Positions 1-7,634 of a DNA stretch of 11,407 nucleotides are shown here, piece by piece. Made by a program: the position numbers and the translations under genes. This DNA comes from an uncultured Saprospiraceae bacterium (GTDB lineage Bacteria; Bacteroidota; Bacteroidia; Chitinophagales; Saprospiraceae): positions 1-11,407 of the forward strand of contig CALHBW010000245.1 in assembly GCA_937930625.1 (NCBI GenBank). The letters are read 5' to 3'. The notes below the pieces were generated by a model. It did no database searches. It worked only from the letters and a program-made list of their open reading frames with translations, and was not told the origin of the DNA. Every line of letters starts with the position of its first letter. The stretch's first letter is position 1.

Positions 1-201
1 ATCTGTCAAGTACCAACCTTGCAGATTAATCGCAGCGTTAGAGGTGTTGCGTAGTTCTATCCAATCTTCATAGTCACCTACACCATCAGCCAATACAGCT
101 TCATTGTCTGCCATTATTTCACTGATATAAACTTGACTATACAGTTTTCCAAAATATAAAAATAAAATCGCAAGCGTCAGTATTACTTTCGTCAGTCTCA
201 T
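1..201 (-). CDS. Secreted lamin-tail-domain protein, N-terminal part (cut by window edge)
   Basis: The minus strand is open from an ATG at 199-201 to the window edge, giving the first 67 residues of a longer protein. Residues 1-22 form a signal peptide (basic MRLTK, then a hydrophobic stretch, then LYSQ), so export across the inner membrane is expected. The mature start, VYISEIMADNEAVLADG followed by DYEDWIELRN and INLQGWYLTD, is the classic opening of a lamin tail domain, an Ig-like beta-sandwich common in large extracellular Bacteroidota proteins, often alongside CotH kinase or T9SS sorting domains. The rest lies outside the window, so the full architecture and substrate are unknown. The start is well supported because the signal peptide begins exactly there. 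A short hairpin at 231-251 sits in the leader. Confidence 0.8.
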   Translation of the reverse strand, partial: MRLTKVILTLAILFLYFGKLYSQVYISEIMADNEAVLADGVGDYEDWIELRNTSNAAINLQGWYLTD

Positions 202-230
202 AACTATTTTTTGATAGATAGATGTTTTCT

Positions 231-251
231 TTTTTAGAAAAGCTCTAAAAA
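231..251. repeat. Short hairpin in the leader of the lamin-tail gene
   Basis: TTTTTAGA (231-238) and TCTAAAAA (244-251) form a perfect 8-bp stem around a 5-nt loop, about 30 nt upstream of the minus-strand ATG at 201. It could influence the leader of that gene or weakly terminate transcription arriving from the small gene at 526-813. It is A+T-rich and has no clear U tract on the relevant strand, so the role is open. Confidence 0.35.
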
Positions 252-348
252 ATAGTAGTTGTTTTTGTAATATAGGTTGTATGACTTGTTTAGAACATGT
301 TTAAAATTTTTCAAACGGATAATCAATCCCAATAGTTATCGGATTGGT

Positions 349-492
349 TATACTATAAACGGGGTAAATTTCGGAAAATGCTAATTCACGCAGAGTACGC
401 AGAGGTCGCAGAGATTTTGTAGTATTTCTCCGCGAGCTCTGCGTGAAATATAGATGTTAATATTTTCCGAAATTTATGGCGTTTACAGTATA
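349..492. repeat. Composite palindromic repeat: CGCAGAG core (copy 1) inside outer inverted arms
   Basis: The core (about 386-448) starts TTCACGCAGAG and ends CTCTGCGTGAA. Its left arm holds three CGCAGAG units at 389, 398 and 407, exactly 9 nt apart; the right arm holds the complementary units (CTCCGCG, CTCTGCG). The same core recurs at 7635-7709. Around this copy only, a second pair of imperfect arms is seen: TATACTATAAACGGGG then TAAATTTCGGAAAAT on the left (349-379) and ATTTTCCGAAATTTATGGCG then TTTACAGTATA on the right (about 462-492). The whole 144-bp stretch can therefore fold into a long hairpin. It is non-coding and lies in the 324-bp spacer 202-525, where nothing else apart from the leader hairpin is evident. 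Confidence 0.8.
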
Positions 493-525
493 TCAGGCAG
501 AAAAAATTTATTCTCATTTCTTCAC

Positions 526-813
526 TTAGTTATACAGGAAATCAGAGAGAGAGACAATCGTGGGTAAGATTGTTTGTCTATTAGAAACGTAAAAAGTGCG
601 TTTAGTCACTTTTTGAACTTCCAAAATAAAGCCGCGTTCCTTATCTGTTCTTGTAATATCAAAATTTGGAAAATCAGATTGGTCGGCATCTCTTGTAAAT
701 AGACGCCATTCTCCCGTTGGAAGTTGCTTTTGCCCGAAGCTAGTTGGGTCACGATAGTTGTCGAACATAAACCCGGTGGGGTCATCGTGATTACCAACTG
801 CTTTCATTTTCAT
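526..813 (-). CDS. Hypothetical protein, 95 residues
   Basis: A 95-codon minus-strand frame starting at ATG 811-813 encodes a soluble-looking, charged protein with no signal peptide or membrane segment. The N-terminal third is rich in Asp, Gly and aromatic residues and contains two similar short motifs, DDPTGF and RDPTSF. The middle (EWRLFTRDADQSDFPNFD) and the C-terminal half look like ordinary folded protein rather than translated spacer, which is why the frame is kept. A second ATG two codons downstream is an alternative start. No Shine-Dalgarno sequence is visible, which is normal for this phylum. I do not recognise the family. It stands alone between spacers with palindromic repeats, and could be a small orphan gene or a fragment of a larger one. 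Confidence 0.45.
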   Translation of the reverse strand: MKMKAVGNHDDPTGFMFDNYRDPTSFGQKQLPTGEWRLFTRDADQSDFPNFDITRTDKERGFILEVQKVTKRTFYVSNRQTILPTIVSLSDFLYN

Positions 814-1184
814 AATAAATTATGCTGTGGAGGCGCAATAAATTCAGCAAGACGTTTTCTTTTGGGTTTTTTGAGCCATGTATAGTAGCCTATTTTTTAA
901 TAAAAAACTAACTGTCAATCAATAACATATAAAAGAATTTATTTTTTACATGTTTATGAAGTACCCCTTTCGACCAAATGGGCGAAAAATAGAAATTTTA
1001 AACTATGCGGAGGTAACTTATTATGTATATTCAAACCATTGATTATCAAGCAATTAAAAACATAACTTTGTGGTATTTTTTTGCTAAAAAAAATGTCATA
1101 TGTCCAAAGTCCGGTTAATGTATTTTTAATAAAAAAATGAGTGTTTGTTATTAAAGTTAGTTGAGTTTTAATAATTTCAGGCTT

Positions 1185-1275
1185 CATTTGATTAGAGTGT
1201 GTAAAACATTAGGGGCATTTCAATATCGTGTATCATATCTAATTGCCCCTAATGTTTTACACACTCATTTGATTA
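1185..1275. repeat. Miniature inverted-repeat element flanked by direct repeats
   Basis: GAGTGTGTAAAACATTAGGG plus GCA (1195-1217) is matched by its exact reverse complement at 1244-1266: a perfect 23-bp inverted repeat around a 26-nt loop. The unit is bracketed by the 10-bp direct repeat CATTTGATTA at 1185-1194 and 1266-1275, which resembles a target-site duplication, although the right copy shares one base with the arm. There is no coding capacity. A diverged right half recurs at 7757-7794, so this is an interspersed family and not a gene-specific hairpin. It ends about 45 bp before the ATG of the PNGase F-like gene. Confidence 0.8.
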
Positions 1276-1305
1276 TTTGATTAAACTGAGAATTTTCTAA
1301 TTTTT
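1276..1305 (+). promoter_or_regulatory. Possible Bacteroidota-type promoter
   Basis: TTTG at 1276-1279 and TAATTTTT at 1298-1305 are separated by 18 nt. This approximates the Bacteroidota sigma-ABfr pattern of a TTTG-like -33 element and TAnnTTTG at -7, with the final G missing. The ATG at 1322 would follow closely, giving a short leader. The surrounding DNA is A+T-rich, so a chance match is quite possible. Confidence 0.25.
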
Positions 1306-1321
1306 CTAAACTCACTTTCAC

Positions 1322-3820
1322 ATGAGACCTTTACTATCTCTACTAATCTTTGTTTTTATTATTCAATGTACCGCTGATGCCCAAAATTCAGCACTGTATT
1401 TTGACGGCAATCAAGAATCACTCACCGTTGCTCATATTGATGACTATAATATCGGAGATGGCTTTACCATAGAAGCCTGGATTTTTGCTGAGACCTGGAC
1501 AGACCAGATTTGGCAAGGCAGTATCATCGCCAAAGACAATCAAGGACCCGACCGGGGCTTCGCTTTCAGATGTGGCGACAATGGCAAACTCTCCTTCGTT
1601 ATGTCGGTAGATAATACCTGGCAGGAAGCCTTTACCTCCGAAATTATGAACACCAACCAATGGTATCATGTAGCCGCTGTGATTGATGGAGGAACAATCA
1701 AGCTCTACATCGACGGACAGGAATCTGCCACCCACAGTTTCACGGGCAGTCCTTCTCACGGACCCGACCTTTCTGTAAGCATTGGTGCTTCAACGGGATT
1801 TGGACAAAGATTCTTTAATGGCGTAATGGACGAAATACGTATCTGGAATGAGGCCCGAACACCGTCAGAATTAACGGATAACGCCACCGTTGACCTCACA
1901 GGTTCAGAAGCCAATCTGGTAACATACTTTCCGATGAATGAAGGTAGCGGAACCGTCGCAGGAGACATTTCGCCCAATGCCAATAACGCCACCTTACTCG
2001 AAATGGATGACTCCAATTGGGTGAGCGGCTACGCACTGTCCGATTTCGATATTTCGGTACAGAGTATTCACGGTATTGATGTGATTAATATGTTGAACCG
2101 CCCCGTCAAGATGAAAGTCGATGTCCTAAATTCGGGAACTATGGCTATCTCCAACATAGATTTGACCGTCAATGTGAATAGTAATTTCTACACTACGGAA
2201 ACCCTCACCAATACCATAAATGCAGGTGAGTTGTTTACCTATGAATTTGAATTACCAATTGACCTCATTGGAATGACCGACCCGCTCGTCGAAGTACAAG
2301 CCACCCTCGCCGACGACGGCAACAGCCTCAACAACACGAGTAGTCTCGAAATAAAAACGGGCGGTTCAAATACAGTTATCGTATCAGATAAAGGATATTT
2401 CAGAGGCGGCGAAACCCAAAATTCCATAAAAATGAACCTGCCCGGTGACCTGCACAAGTACGAACAGGTTTTGCTGAATATTGACCTCACCTGCCCTTCC
2501 GACGGTTGTGGTGCATGGGATGTACTCGCAGACCTAAAAGTAGTGACTGCAACGGGTACGCACGAGTTAGCCCGCTATATCACGCCTTATGGAATTGCTT
2601 GTGGCGGTTGGGTCGTAGATATTACCGATTTCAAAAGCGTACTTGGCGGAGAGGTCGAATTTTTGACCAGTATCGTTTTATTTACGGCAGAAGGTTGGCT
2701 ACTCGACATGTCTATCGACTTGATAGACAATAACACAACAGACACTTACACCCACCTCACCAGTCTGTGGCAAGAATCCTATCACATCTATGGCGAGCCT
2801 ACTGTTAGTCACGACCTTGACCCCATTGCTATCGACATCGCCAACAATACAGAAAGCAGCCACACCCGAATGACCATTACCGGACATGGGCAGGGTAATA
2901 CCAATAATGCCGCAGAATTTTTTCCCGTGACGCATGCTCTTCACGCCAATGGCAGTGAATACGATACGCATTATTTGTGGAAAAACGATTGCGCCGCCAA
3001 TCCATGCAGTAATCAAGGCGGAAATTGGACTCCCTCAAGAGCGGGTTGGTGTCCCGGACAAGATGTGATTCCTTATATTTTCAATACCACTTCCGTTTCT
3101 TCCGCGGGCAGCACCCTCACGTTGGATTACGAACTCATGGATTATACCAATCTATTGAATACAGGCTATAATGGCAATTCGCATACCGAGCCGTATTATC
3201 GTATTCATAGTTATTTTATTGAAAATTCTTCTACGCCTTACGTGCCATACAGAAATCTTTACACTACCGACGGTGGCAATGTTTCTTATTCAGGTAATAC
3301 GCTGGAATCGTTTACAGTATTCGTCGGCAATGACGGCTTTGAAGATTTGGATAATTTCACTATCAAAATTTACCATGACGGCAATTTAATTGGTACAGAA
3401 ACATTCAACGAAACCATTGCCGTTGGAGAAATCGTAGAAAAAGAAGTCAGTGCCAACAACACTCCGGTTGGTGCTAGTCTTAGTGCTTTTGTTGAAGTGG
3501 TCAATGACTTGGATGATAATCCGGGTGATAATGTGTCCCTTATCGCTATACCTACAGGCATCGAGGATTTATCGCAGGAATATCCATTCGACATCTTCCC
3601 CAACCCAACTACGGATGGTCAATTGTCTATTCAGCATGACGAATTTTGGAATCAAAGCATCGTCAGCATATACACGACAAATGGTATTCTCGTCAATGAA
3701 TTTCAAATTCAATCTAACATGAGCAATATTCAGTTGAAATATCCGGGCATGTACTGGTATTCGCTGACACACCCAACTAAAGGCAGGGTTTCTTTTGGGA
3801 AGATTGTTTATGTGAAATAA
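1322..3820 (+). CDS. Secreted LamG / PNGase F-like amidase with T9SS sorting domain
   Basis: This 832-residue protein probably removes N-linked glycans from glycoproteins (peptide-N4-(N-acetyl-beta-glucosaminyl)asparagine amidase) at or outside the cell surface. Seen in order: signal peptide 1-20 (cut after TADA); LamG/concanavalin-like fold, about 24-225; a CARDB-like beta-sandwich, about 238-345; PNGase F N- and C-domains, about 353-470 and 485-645; a second beta-sandwich, about 652-743; and a C-terminal T9SS type A sorting domain, about 755-832 (FDIFPNPTTDGQLSI ... GKIVYVK). Set against Elizabethkingia PNGase F, whose sequence I recalled from memory, CGAWD gives D400 for Asp60, FTAEGW gives E457 for Glu118, AEFFPVTH gives E532 for Glu206, and SRAGWCPG gives R573 for Arg248. 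Classical PNGase F has roughly 310 mature residues, so the flanking domains are additions, probably for glycan binding and anchoring. Specificity is not deducible. The family call is strong; activity is inferred. Confidence 0.88.
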   Translation: MRPLLSLLIFVFIIQCTADAQNSALYFDGNQESLTVAHIDDYNIGDGFTIEAWIFAETWTDQIWQGSIIAKDNQGPDRGFAFRCGDNGKLSFVMSVDNTWQEAFTSEIMNTNQWYHVAAVIDGGTIKLYIDGQESATHSFTGSPSHGPDLSVSIGASTGFGQRFFNGVMDEIRIWNEARTPSELTDNATVDLTGSEANLVTYFPMNEGSGTVAGDISPNANNATLLEMDDSNWVSGYALSDFDISVQSIHGIDVINMLNRPVKMKVDVLNSGTMAISNIDLTVNVNSNFYTTETLTNTINAGELFTYEFELPIDLIGMTDPLVEVQATLADDGNSLNNTSSLEIKTGGSNTVIVSDKGYFRGGETQNSIKMNLPGDLHKYEQVLLNIDLTCPSDGCGAWDVLADLKVVTATGTHELARYITPYGIACGGWVVDITDFKSVLGGEVEFLTSIVLFTAEGWLLDMSIDLIDNNTTDTYTHLTSLWQESYHIYGEPTVSHDLDPIAIDIANNTESSHTRMTITGHGQGNTNNAAEFFPVTHALHANGSEYDTHYLWKNDCAANPCSNQGGNWTPSRAGWCPGQDVIPYIFNTTSVSSAGSTLTLDYELMDYTNLLNTGYNGNSHTEPYYRIHSYFIENSSTPYVPYRNLYTTDGGNVSYSGNTLESFTVFVGNDGFEDLDNFTIKIYHDGNLIGTETFNETIAVGEIVEKEVSANNTPVGASLSAFVEVVNDLDDNPGDNVSLIAIPTGIEDLSQEYPFDIFPNPTTDGQLSIQHDEFWNQSIVSIYTTNGILVNEFQIQSNMSNIQLKYPGMYWYSLTHPTKGRVSFGKIVYVK

Positions 3821-3833
3821 TTTTTTCAATACA

Positions 3834-4328
3834 AATGGAACACGGATTTAGCGGATTAAAGGCAAATGCATAAAAAATAAAAAAAACAAATCAACCGTCA
3901 TTCCAAACTTGATTTGGAATCTTTTAAGTCTTGGCACAATGCCTGAACATGTAGAGAAAATTCATGAATTTTCTCTACATGTTCAAAATAATGCTAAAAA
4001 TCGGACAGATTCTAAATCCGGGTATGGAATGACAAGGTTCATTTTGCAGGAGCGTTAGCTCCGACCCCATTTGTAACTAACGACTAAACCCTACCTCAAT
4101 TAGCTGCATAGCTGCGGCACCCTTAGAATCGCCATTTAAGAGTGCCGACGCTACGCGCCTTTTCGGGTTTGGAAATGTTAACTTTACAAAGCGGAACGAC
4201 GCTAACGCGCCTTCAAAAATATCGCAAGTATTTGTTTTTGTTTTTATTATAAATTTATTTATTTAAAAATTATTAACAAATAAAAAAATCCGCATCATCC
4301 GTCCAATCCGCTAAATCCGCGTTCCATT
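3834..4328. repeat. Spacer flanked by 24-bp terminal inverted repeats
   Basis: AATGGAACACGGATTTAGCG plus GATT at 3834-3857 is matched in inverted orientation at 4305-4328 with 23 of 24 positions identical. These arms bracket almost the whole 546-bp spacer between the PNGase F-like and SusC genes. Inside lie a nested GTCATTCC/GGAATGAC element (3897-4033), a palindrome GGAGCGTTAGCTCC (4049-4062), a hairpin CGGCACCCTTA/TAAGAGTGCCG (4115-4147) and the near-identical direct repeats GACGCTACGCGCCTT (4147-4161) and GACGCTAACGCGCCTT (4198-4213). No coding frame is credible here. It looks like a landing site for several small non-coding repeats, or one composite non-autonomous element. Confidence 0.75.
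3897..4033. repeat. Nested inverted repeat with GTCATTCC/GGAATGAC ends and a 42-nt perfect palindrome
   Basis: The outer arms GTCATTCCAAACTTGATTTG (from 3897) and the right arm ending GGTATGGAATGAC (to 4033) are imperfect reverse complements over about 25 bp. Inside, 3944-3985 is a perfect loopless palindrome with 21-bp arms (TGAACATGTAGAGAAAATTC then ATGAATT and so on). The inner part resembles the GTAGAGA...TCTCTAC palindromes that I recall being scattered through Bacteroidota and cyanobacterial genomes. It lies 76 bp after the stop of the PNGase F-like gene and could also stop transcription, but it has no obvious U tract. Confidence 0.75.
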
Positions 4329-4366
4329 TCACGTTAATTTTGAATTTGAGTTAAACTATCATCAAA

Positions 4367-7300
4367 ATGTCCGTGCTAAAATCAATCATATCCTTCCTCA
4401 TAATAATCGGCTGCATTGCAAGCACTTTCGCACAAACCGAAATCAAAGGCTTCGTCAAAGACAAAGCAACAGGCGAAGCCCTCATAGGCGCAACCGTACT
4501 CGAAGTCAACACCGAAAACGGCACCACAACGGGCATCGACGGTGATTTCACACTACGCTGTTCCTCATCAAATCCAACACTGAAAATCAGTTACGTTGGC
4601 TACATCAATCTCGAACAGAAAGTTGTCGGAACTGAACCTGTCGAAATATTATTAGAAAGTGACGCCGTACAATTAGGCGGCGTAGTCGTCACAGGCTTAG
4701 GTATCAAAAGACAAAAGCGCGAATTGGGCTATTCCACCGACAATGTATCCGGCAAAGACTTGACACTCTCCAATGCACCCAATGTTGTCAATGCCTTGAG
4801 TGGTAGGTCGGCAGGTGTGCAAGTGTTATCACCAAATGGTGTGGATGGCGGTACGACACGCATTGTCATCAGAGGCAATAATAATATCACCGGAAACAAT
4901 CAACCTTTGATTATCGTGGATGGCGTTCCTATCGAAAATCCACCGGGACTAACGAGCATCGGAAGAGGTACGGATTGGGGGTCTGCCATCAATAATATCA
5001 ATGCAGAAGACATCGAAGATATTAGTATTTTGAAAGGACCAACAGCGGCTGCAAAATACGGAATGAGGGGCGCGAATGGCGTTGTTCTCATTAGCACAAA
5101 AAAAGGAGAACAGTCGAAAGGATTGGGCGTAACCTATTCATTTACAGGCAAAATGATTACTCCGTCTCGATACCGAAAAGTACAAAACAAATATGGTGCA
5201 GGCGGTGCCATCTCACTCAATGCACCGTCTTTCAGAACCAATGCTGCCGGAGAATTTATCTATCCCCGCGAAGTACACACCAGCAACGGACCCTACGGAC
5301 GACCCACCACCGAGCAATTCGGTTTTTACTCCACAGGCATGTCATGGGGACCGGAAATGTTGGGTCAGCAAGTTCGTTGGTGGGACGGCGAATTGCGCGA
5401 ATACACGCCACAACCCGACAATCTCAAACAGTATTTTCGACTTGGTAATACCAACACCCATAATATTTCCTTTTCGCAAGGCGGTGATTTTGGGTCAATG
5501 CGGGCTTCGCTCACTTACCAAGACCATACCGCCGTAGTTCCCAATTCCGAATTTGACCAATACACCGCCAATATCGGTACGCAACTCAATATCAGCGAAA
5601 AAATACAAACCGAACTCACCGCTTCTTACATCAAATTTCACCGCAAAAACAGCCCTTCACTCGGCGACGATAATAATGCTTCTTTTGGCAAAGGGATTTT
5701 GTATAGTTGGCCTCGCTCGTACAAGGGATTAGAGGAAGAACTCAACTTCAATACCGATGGTACACGCTCCAATTACAACGGCAATTATCCCTTCCAATTC
5801 ACGCCTCAAAACTTGTGGTGGAATACATTTAATCAGAATACGTATTTGGACAGAAATAAATTTATCGGCGCAATTGGCTTGACTTATCAGGCAACAGATT
5901 GGCTTGTTTTTAGCGGCAAAACAGGCCTTGATTTTACCAATAATGAATTTGAAACCAAGCACAATCCGATTGACCTTTTTGGTACGGAAGAAGGATATTA
6001 TGCCCACGAATTAGACCAAAATATCGTACACAATACAGATGTATTAGCCACCGCAATCAAAGACGATATTTTTTCAAGCGGACTGAATGTTAGCTTCTCT
6101 TTAGGCGGAACAAAATGGTATCGCAATCAATACGGCATCAATGCTACCGCAAACGATTGGGTAAATCCCTGGTTATTTTCCTTTTCAAATTATAGCGGAC
6201 AAGACCTCAATAACACACCCTTAGCCAATGAATTGCGGTATGAAAAGAAAATTAATTCCGTTTATTCGTTTTTAAATTTATCTTATAAAAACAGCATTTT
6301 TCTCGAACTATCGGGTAGGAATGATTGGTCTTCGTCGCTCCCGTCGAATAATAATTCTTACTTCTATCCCTCCGCTTCATTGGCGTATATTTTATCCGAC
6401 CATTTGAATTTGAAGAAAGCCAAAATAGATTTCCTCAAACTAAGAGTCGCCTACGCAAAAACCGCCAACGATACCGACCCTTACCAACTCGATTTTGTCT
6501 ATGATATTGGCAATTTCAACGGCAATCAAACCGCAGGACTACCAAGCATCCGACCACCTTCCGAACTAAGACCGCAACAAGCGGATTCCTACGAAGCGGG
6601 TATCACCGTCGGTTTATTTGACAGCAAAATTGACGTGGATTTTACTTATTATCAAATCGAATCTTACGACCAAATACTCGAATCGCCCGTTCCCACCTCC
6701 TCCGGTGTAAATACGGTCAGAATCAACAACGGCGTATTGCAAAACAAAGGATTTGAATGTGCGATTAATTATAATATTCTAAATACGCCGAAAGGTTATC
6801 TGAAAACAGGACTCAATTTTAGCCGAAATTCCAATAAGGTGGTCAGCTTGGGCGACGGCGCGAAAGTGTTGGAAATCGGCGAAATATGGGGCGATTTCGG
6901 ACCCAAAATTATGGTACAAGAAGGCGAGCAATACGGCACGATTTACGGCTACGATTACATCCGCCACGAAGCCACCGGAGAACCCATTGTCAACGAAGCC
7001 GGCACACATTATCTGACTACCGAAAACATCGTTCCCGTCGGCAATGCTGCCCCAAGACTTATCGGTGGTATGAACATCGAAGGCAAGTATAAAAACTTCA
7101 CCCTACGCGCCCTCGTCGATTCCAAAATCGGCGGTGATATTTACGCAGGTTCGTATGTCATCGGGCTTCAAACCGGACAAAGCCCCTCCACCCTCCACGA
7201 AAGAGACGGTAACGGCTTGCCCTTCACCAGTCCCGACGGCACAACAAGCAATATCGGCATCATCCTGCCCGGTGTACAAGCCGACGGCACACCCAACGAC

Positions 7301-7630
7301 CAAGTTGTACATTACTACTACAAATACCTCCCAAATGCAGGTGGTTGGGGCAAAATCCTCACCACACCCGGCATCCTCGACAATACTTGGGTCAAAATGC
7401 GTGAGCTTTCTCTCAGCTATCAAGTTCCTGCAAAAAGTATGGCGCGACTGCCTTTCTTTCAGGGCTTGGATGTGAGTTTGGTGGGTAGAGATTTGTTCTA
7501 TTTTTACAGTTCTATTCCTGATAATATCAACCCCGAAGGCATTAGTGGTTCGGGCAATGCACAGGGACTCGAATGGGCTGCTTTTCCGAATATGCTTTCG
7601 GTGAGTCTTAGGGTTTCTGCACAGTTTTAA
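4367..7630 (+). CDS. SusC/RagA-family TonB-dependent outer-membrane transporter
   Basis: A 1087-residue outer-membrane beta-barrel that imports a macromolecular nutrient (glycan, peptide or similar) using TonB-ExbBD energy. Seen: signal peptide 1-22 (ending STFAQ); carboxypeptidase-D-like regulatory domain, about 25-97 (IKGFVKDKATGEALIGATV ... ISYVGY); a SusC-type TonB-box region GGVVVTGLGIKRQKRELGYS, about 104-123; plug domain, about 125-246 (RIVIRGNNN, PLIIVDGVPI, EDISILKGPTAAAKYGMRGA, GVVLISTKKG); then a barrel ending in Phe (SLRVSAQF). The length is typical of the family. SusC proteins normally pair with a SusD lipoprotein encoded immediately downstream. Here the stop is followed by palindromic repeats, a membrane-protein remnant and oppositely oriented genes, so no partner is visible. 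Its position behind the PNGase F-like gene suggests uptake of deglycosylation products, an inference only. The substrate cannot be read from sequence. Confidence 0.95.
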   Translation: MSVLKSIISFLIIIGCIASTFAQTEIKGFVKDKATGEALIGATVLEVNTENGTTTGIDGDFTLRCSSSNPTLKISYVGYINLEQKVVGTEPVEILLESDAVQLGGVVVTGLGIKRQKRELGYSTDNVSGKDLTLSNAPNVVNALSGRSAGVQVLSPNGVDGGTTRIVIRGNNNITGNNQPLIIVDGVPIENPPGLTSIGRGTDWGSAINNINAEDIEDISILKGPTAAAKYGMRGANGVVLISTKKGEQSKGLGVTYSFTGKMITPSRYRKVQNKYGAGGAISLNAPSFRTNAAGEFIYPREVHTSNGPYGRPTTEQFGFYSTGMSWGPEMLGQQVRWWDGELREYTPQPDNLKQYFRLGNTNTHNISFSQGGDFGSMRASLTYQDHTAVVPNSEFDQYTANIGTQLNISEKIQTELTASYIKFHRKNSPSLGDDNNASFGKGILYSWPRSYKGLEEELNFNTDGTRSNYNGNYPFQFTPQNLWWNTFNQNTYLDRNKFIGAIGLTYQATDWLVFSGKTGLDFTNNEFETKHNPIDLFGTEEGYYAHELDQNIVHNTDVLATAIKDDIFSSGLNVSFSLGGTKWYRNQYGINATANDWVNPWLFSFSNYSGQDLNNTPLANELRYEKKINSVYSFLNLSYKNSIFLELSGRNDWSSSLPSNNNSYFYPSASLAYILSDHLNLKKAKIDFLKLRVAYAKTANDTDPYQLDFVYDIGNFNGNQTAGLPSIRPPSELRPQQADSYEAGITVGLFDSKIDVDFTYYQIESYDQILESPVPTSSGVNTVRINNGVLQNKGFECAINYNILNTPKGYLKTGLNFSRNSNKVVSLGDGAKVLEIGEIWGDFGPKIMVQEGEQYGTIYGYDYIRHEATGEPIVNEAGTHYLTTENIVPVGNAAPRLIGGMNIEGKYKNFTLRALVDSKIGGDIYAGSYVIGLQTGQSPSTLHERDGNGLPFTSPDGTTSNIGIILPGVQADGTPNDQVVHYYYKYLPNAGGWGKILTTPGILDNTWVKMRELSLSYQVPAKSMARLPFFQGLDVSLVGRDLFYFYSSIPDNINPEGISGSGNAQGLEWAAFPNMLSVSLRVSAQF

Positions 7631-7634
7631 ATTG

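Larger units (their letters stand above)
814..1321. other. Spacer of about 500 bp upstream of the LamG/PNGase F-like gene
   Basis: This A+T-rich spacer separates the divergently oriented small gene (526-813, minus) and the large plus-strand gene at 1322. It holds the 23-bp inverted repeat at 1185-1275 and a possible Bacteroidota promoter at 1276-1305. One 31-codon plus-strand frame at 1023-1118 (MYIQTIDYQAIKNI...) has GGAGG 12 nt before its ATG, but it is too short and isolated to call. A 77-codon minus-strand frame across 954-1187 is compositionally like translated A+T-rich DNA. I see no other gene. Confidence 0.6.

Noticed and set aside
389..413. Regularly spaced CGCAGAG units considered as a CRISPR-like array
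   Set aside because: Units are 7 nt with 2-nt spacing and are inverted in the other arm; there are no 25-40 nt repeats, unique spacers or cas genes.
1023..1118. 31-codon plus-strand frame with GGAGG upstream of the ATG
   Set aside because: Too short, no recognisable similarity, and Shine-Dalgarno motifs are not a reliable signal in Bacteroidota; recorded only in the spacer note.
954..1187. 77-codon minus-strand frame
   Set aside because: Rich in Lys, Asn, Ile and Phe as expected from A+T-rich spacer; no motif, and its start lies against the left direct repeat of the small inverted-repeat element.
1367..1372. Possible lipobox cysteine (IIQC) near the N-terminus of the PNGase F-like protein
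   Set aside because: Gln at position -1 does not fit a lipobox; cleavage after TADA by signal peptidase I and a C-terminal T9SS signal explain export better.
7134..7475. 113-codon overlapping frame inside the SusC gene
   Set aside because: Fully inside a strongly supported barrel-coding frame with intact C-terminal SusC motifs; shadow frame.
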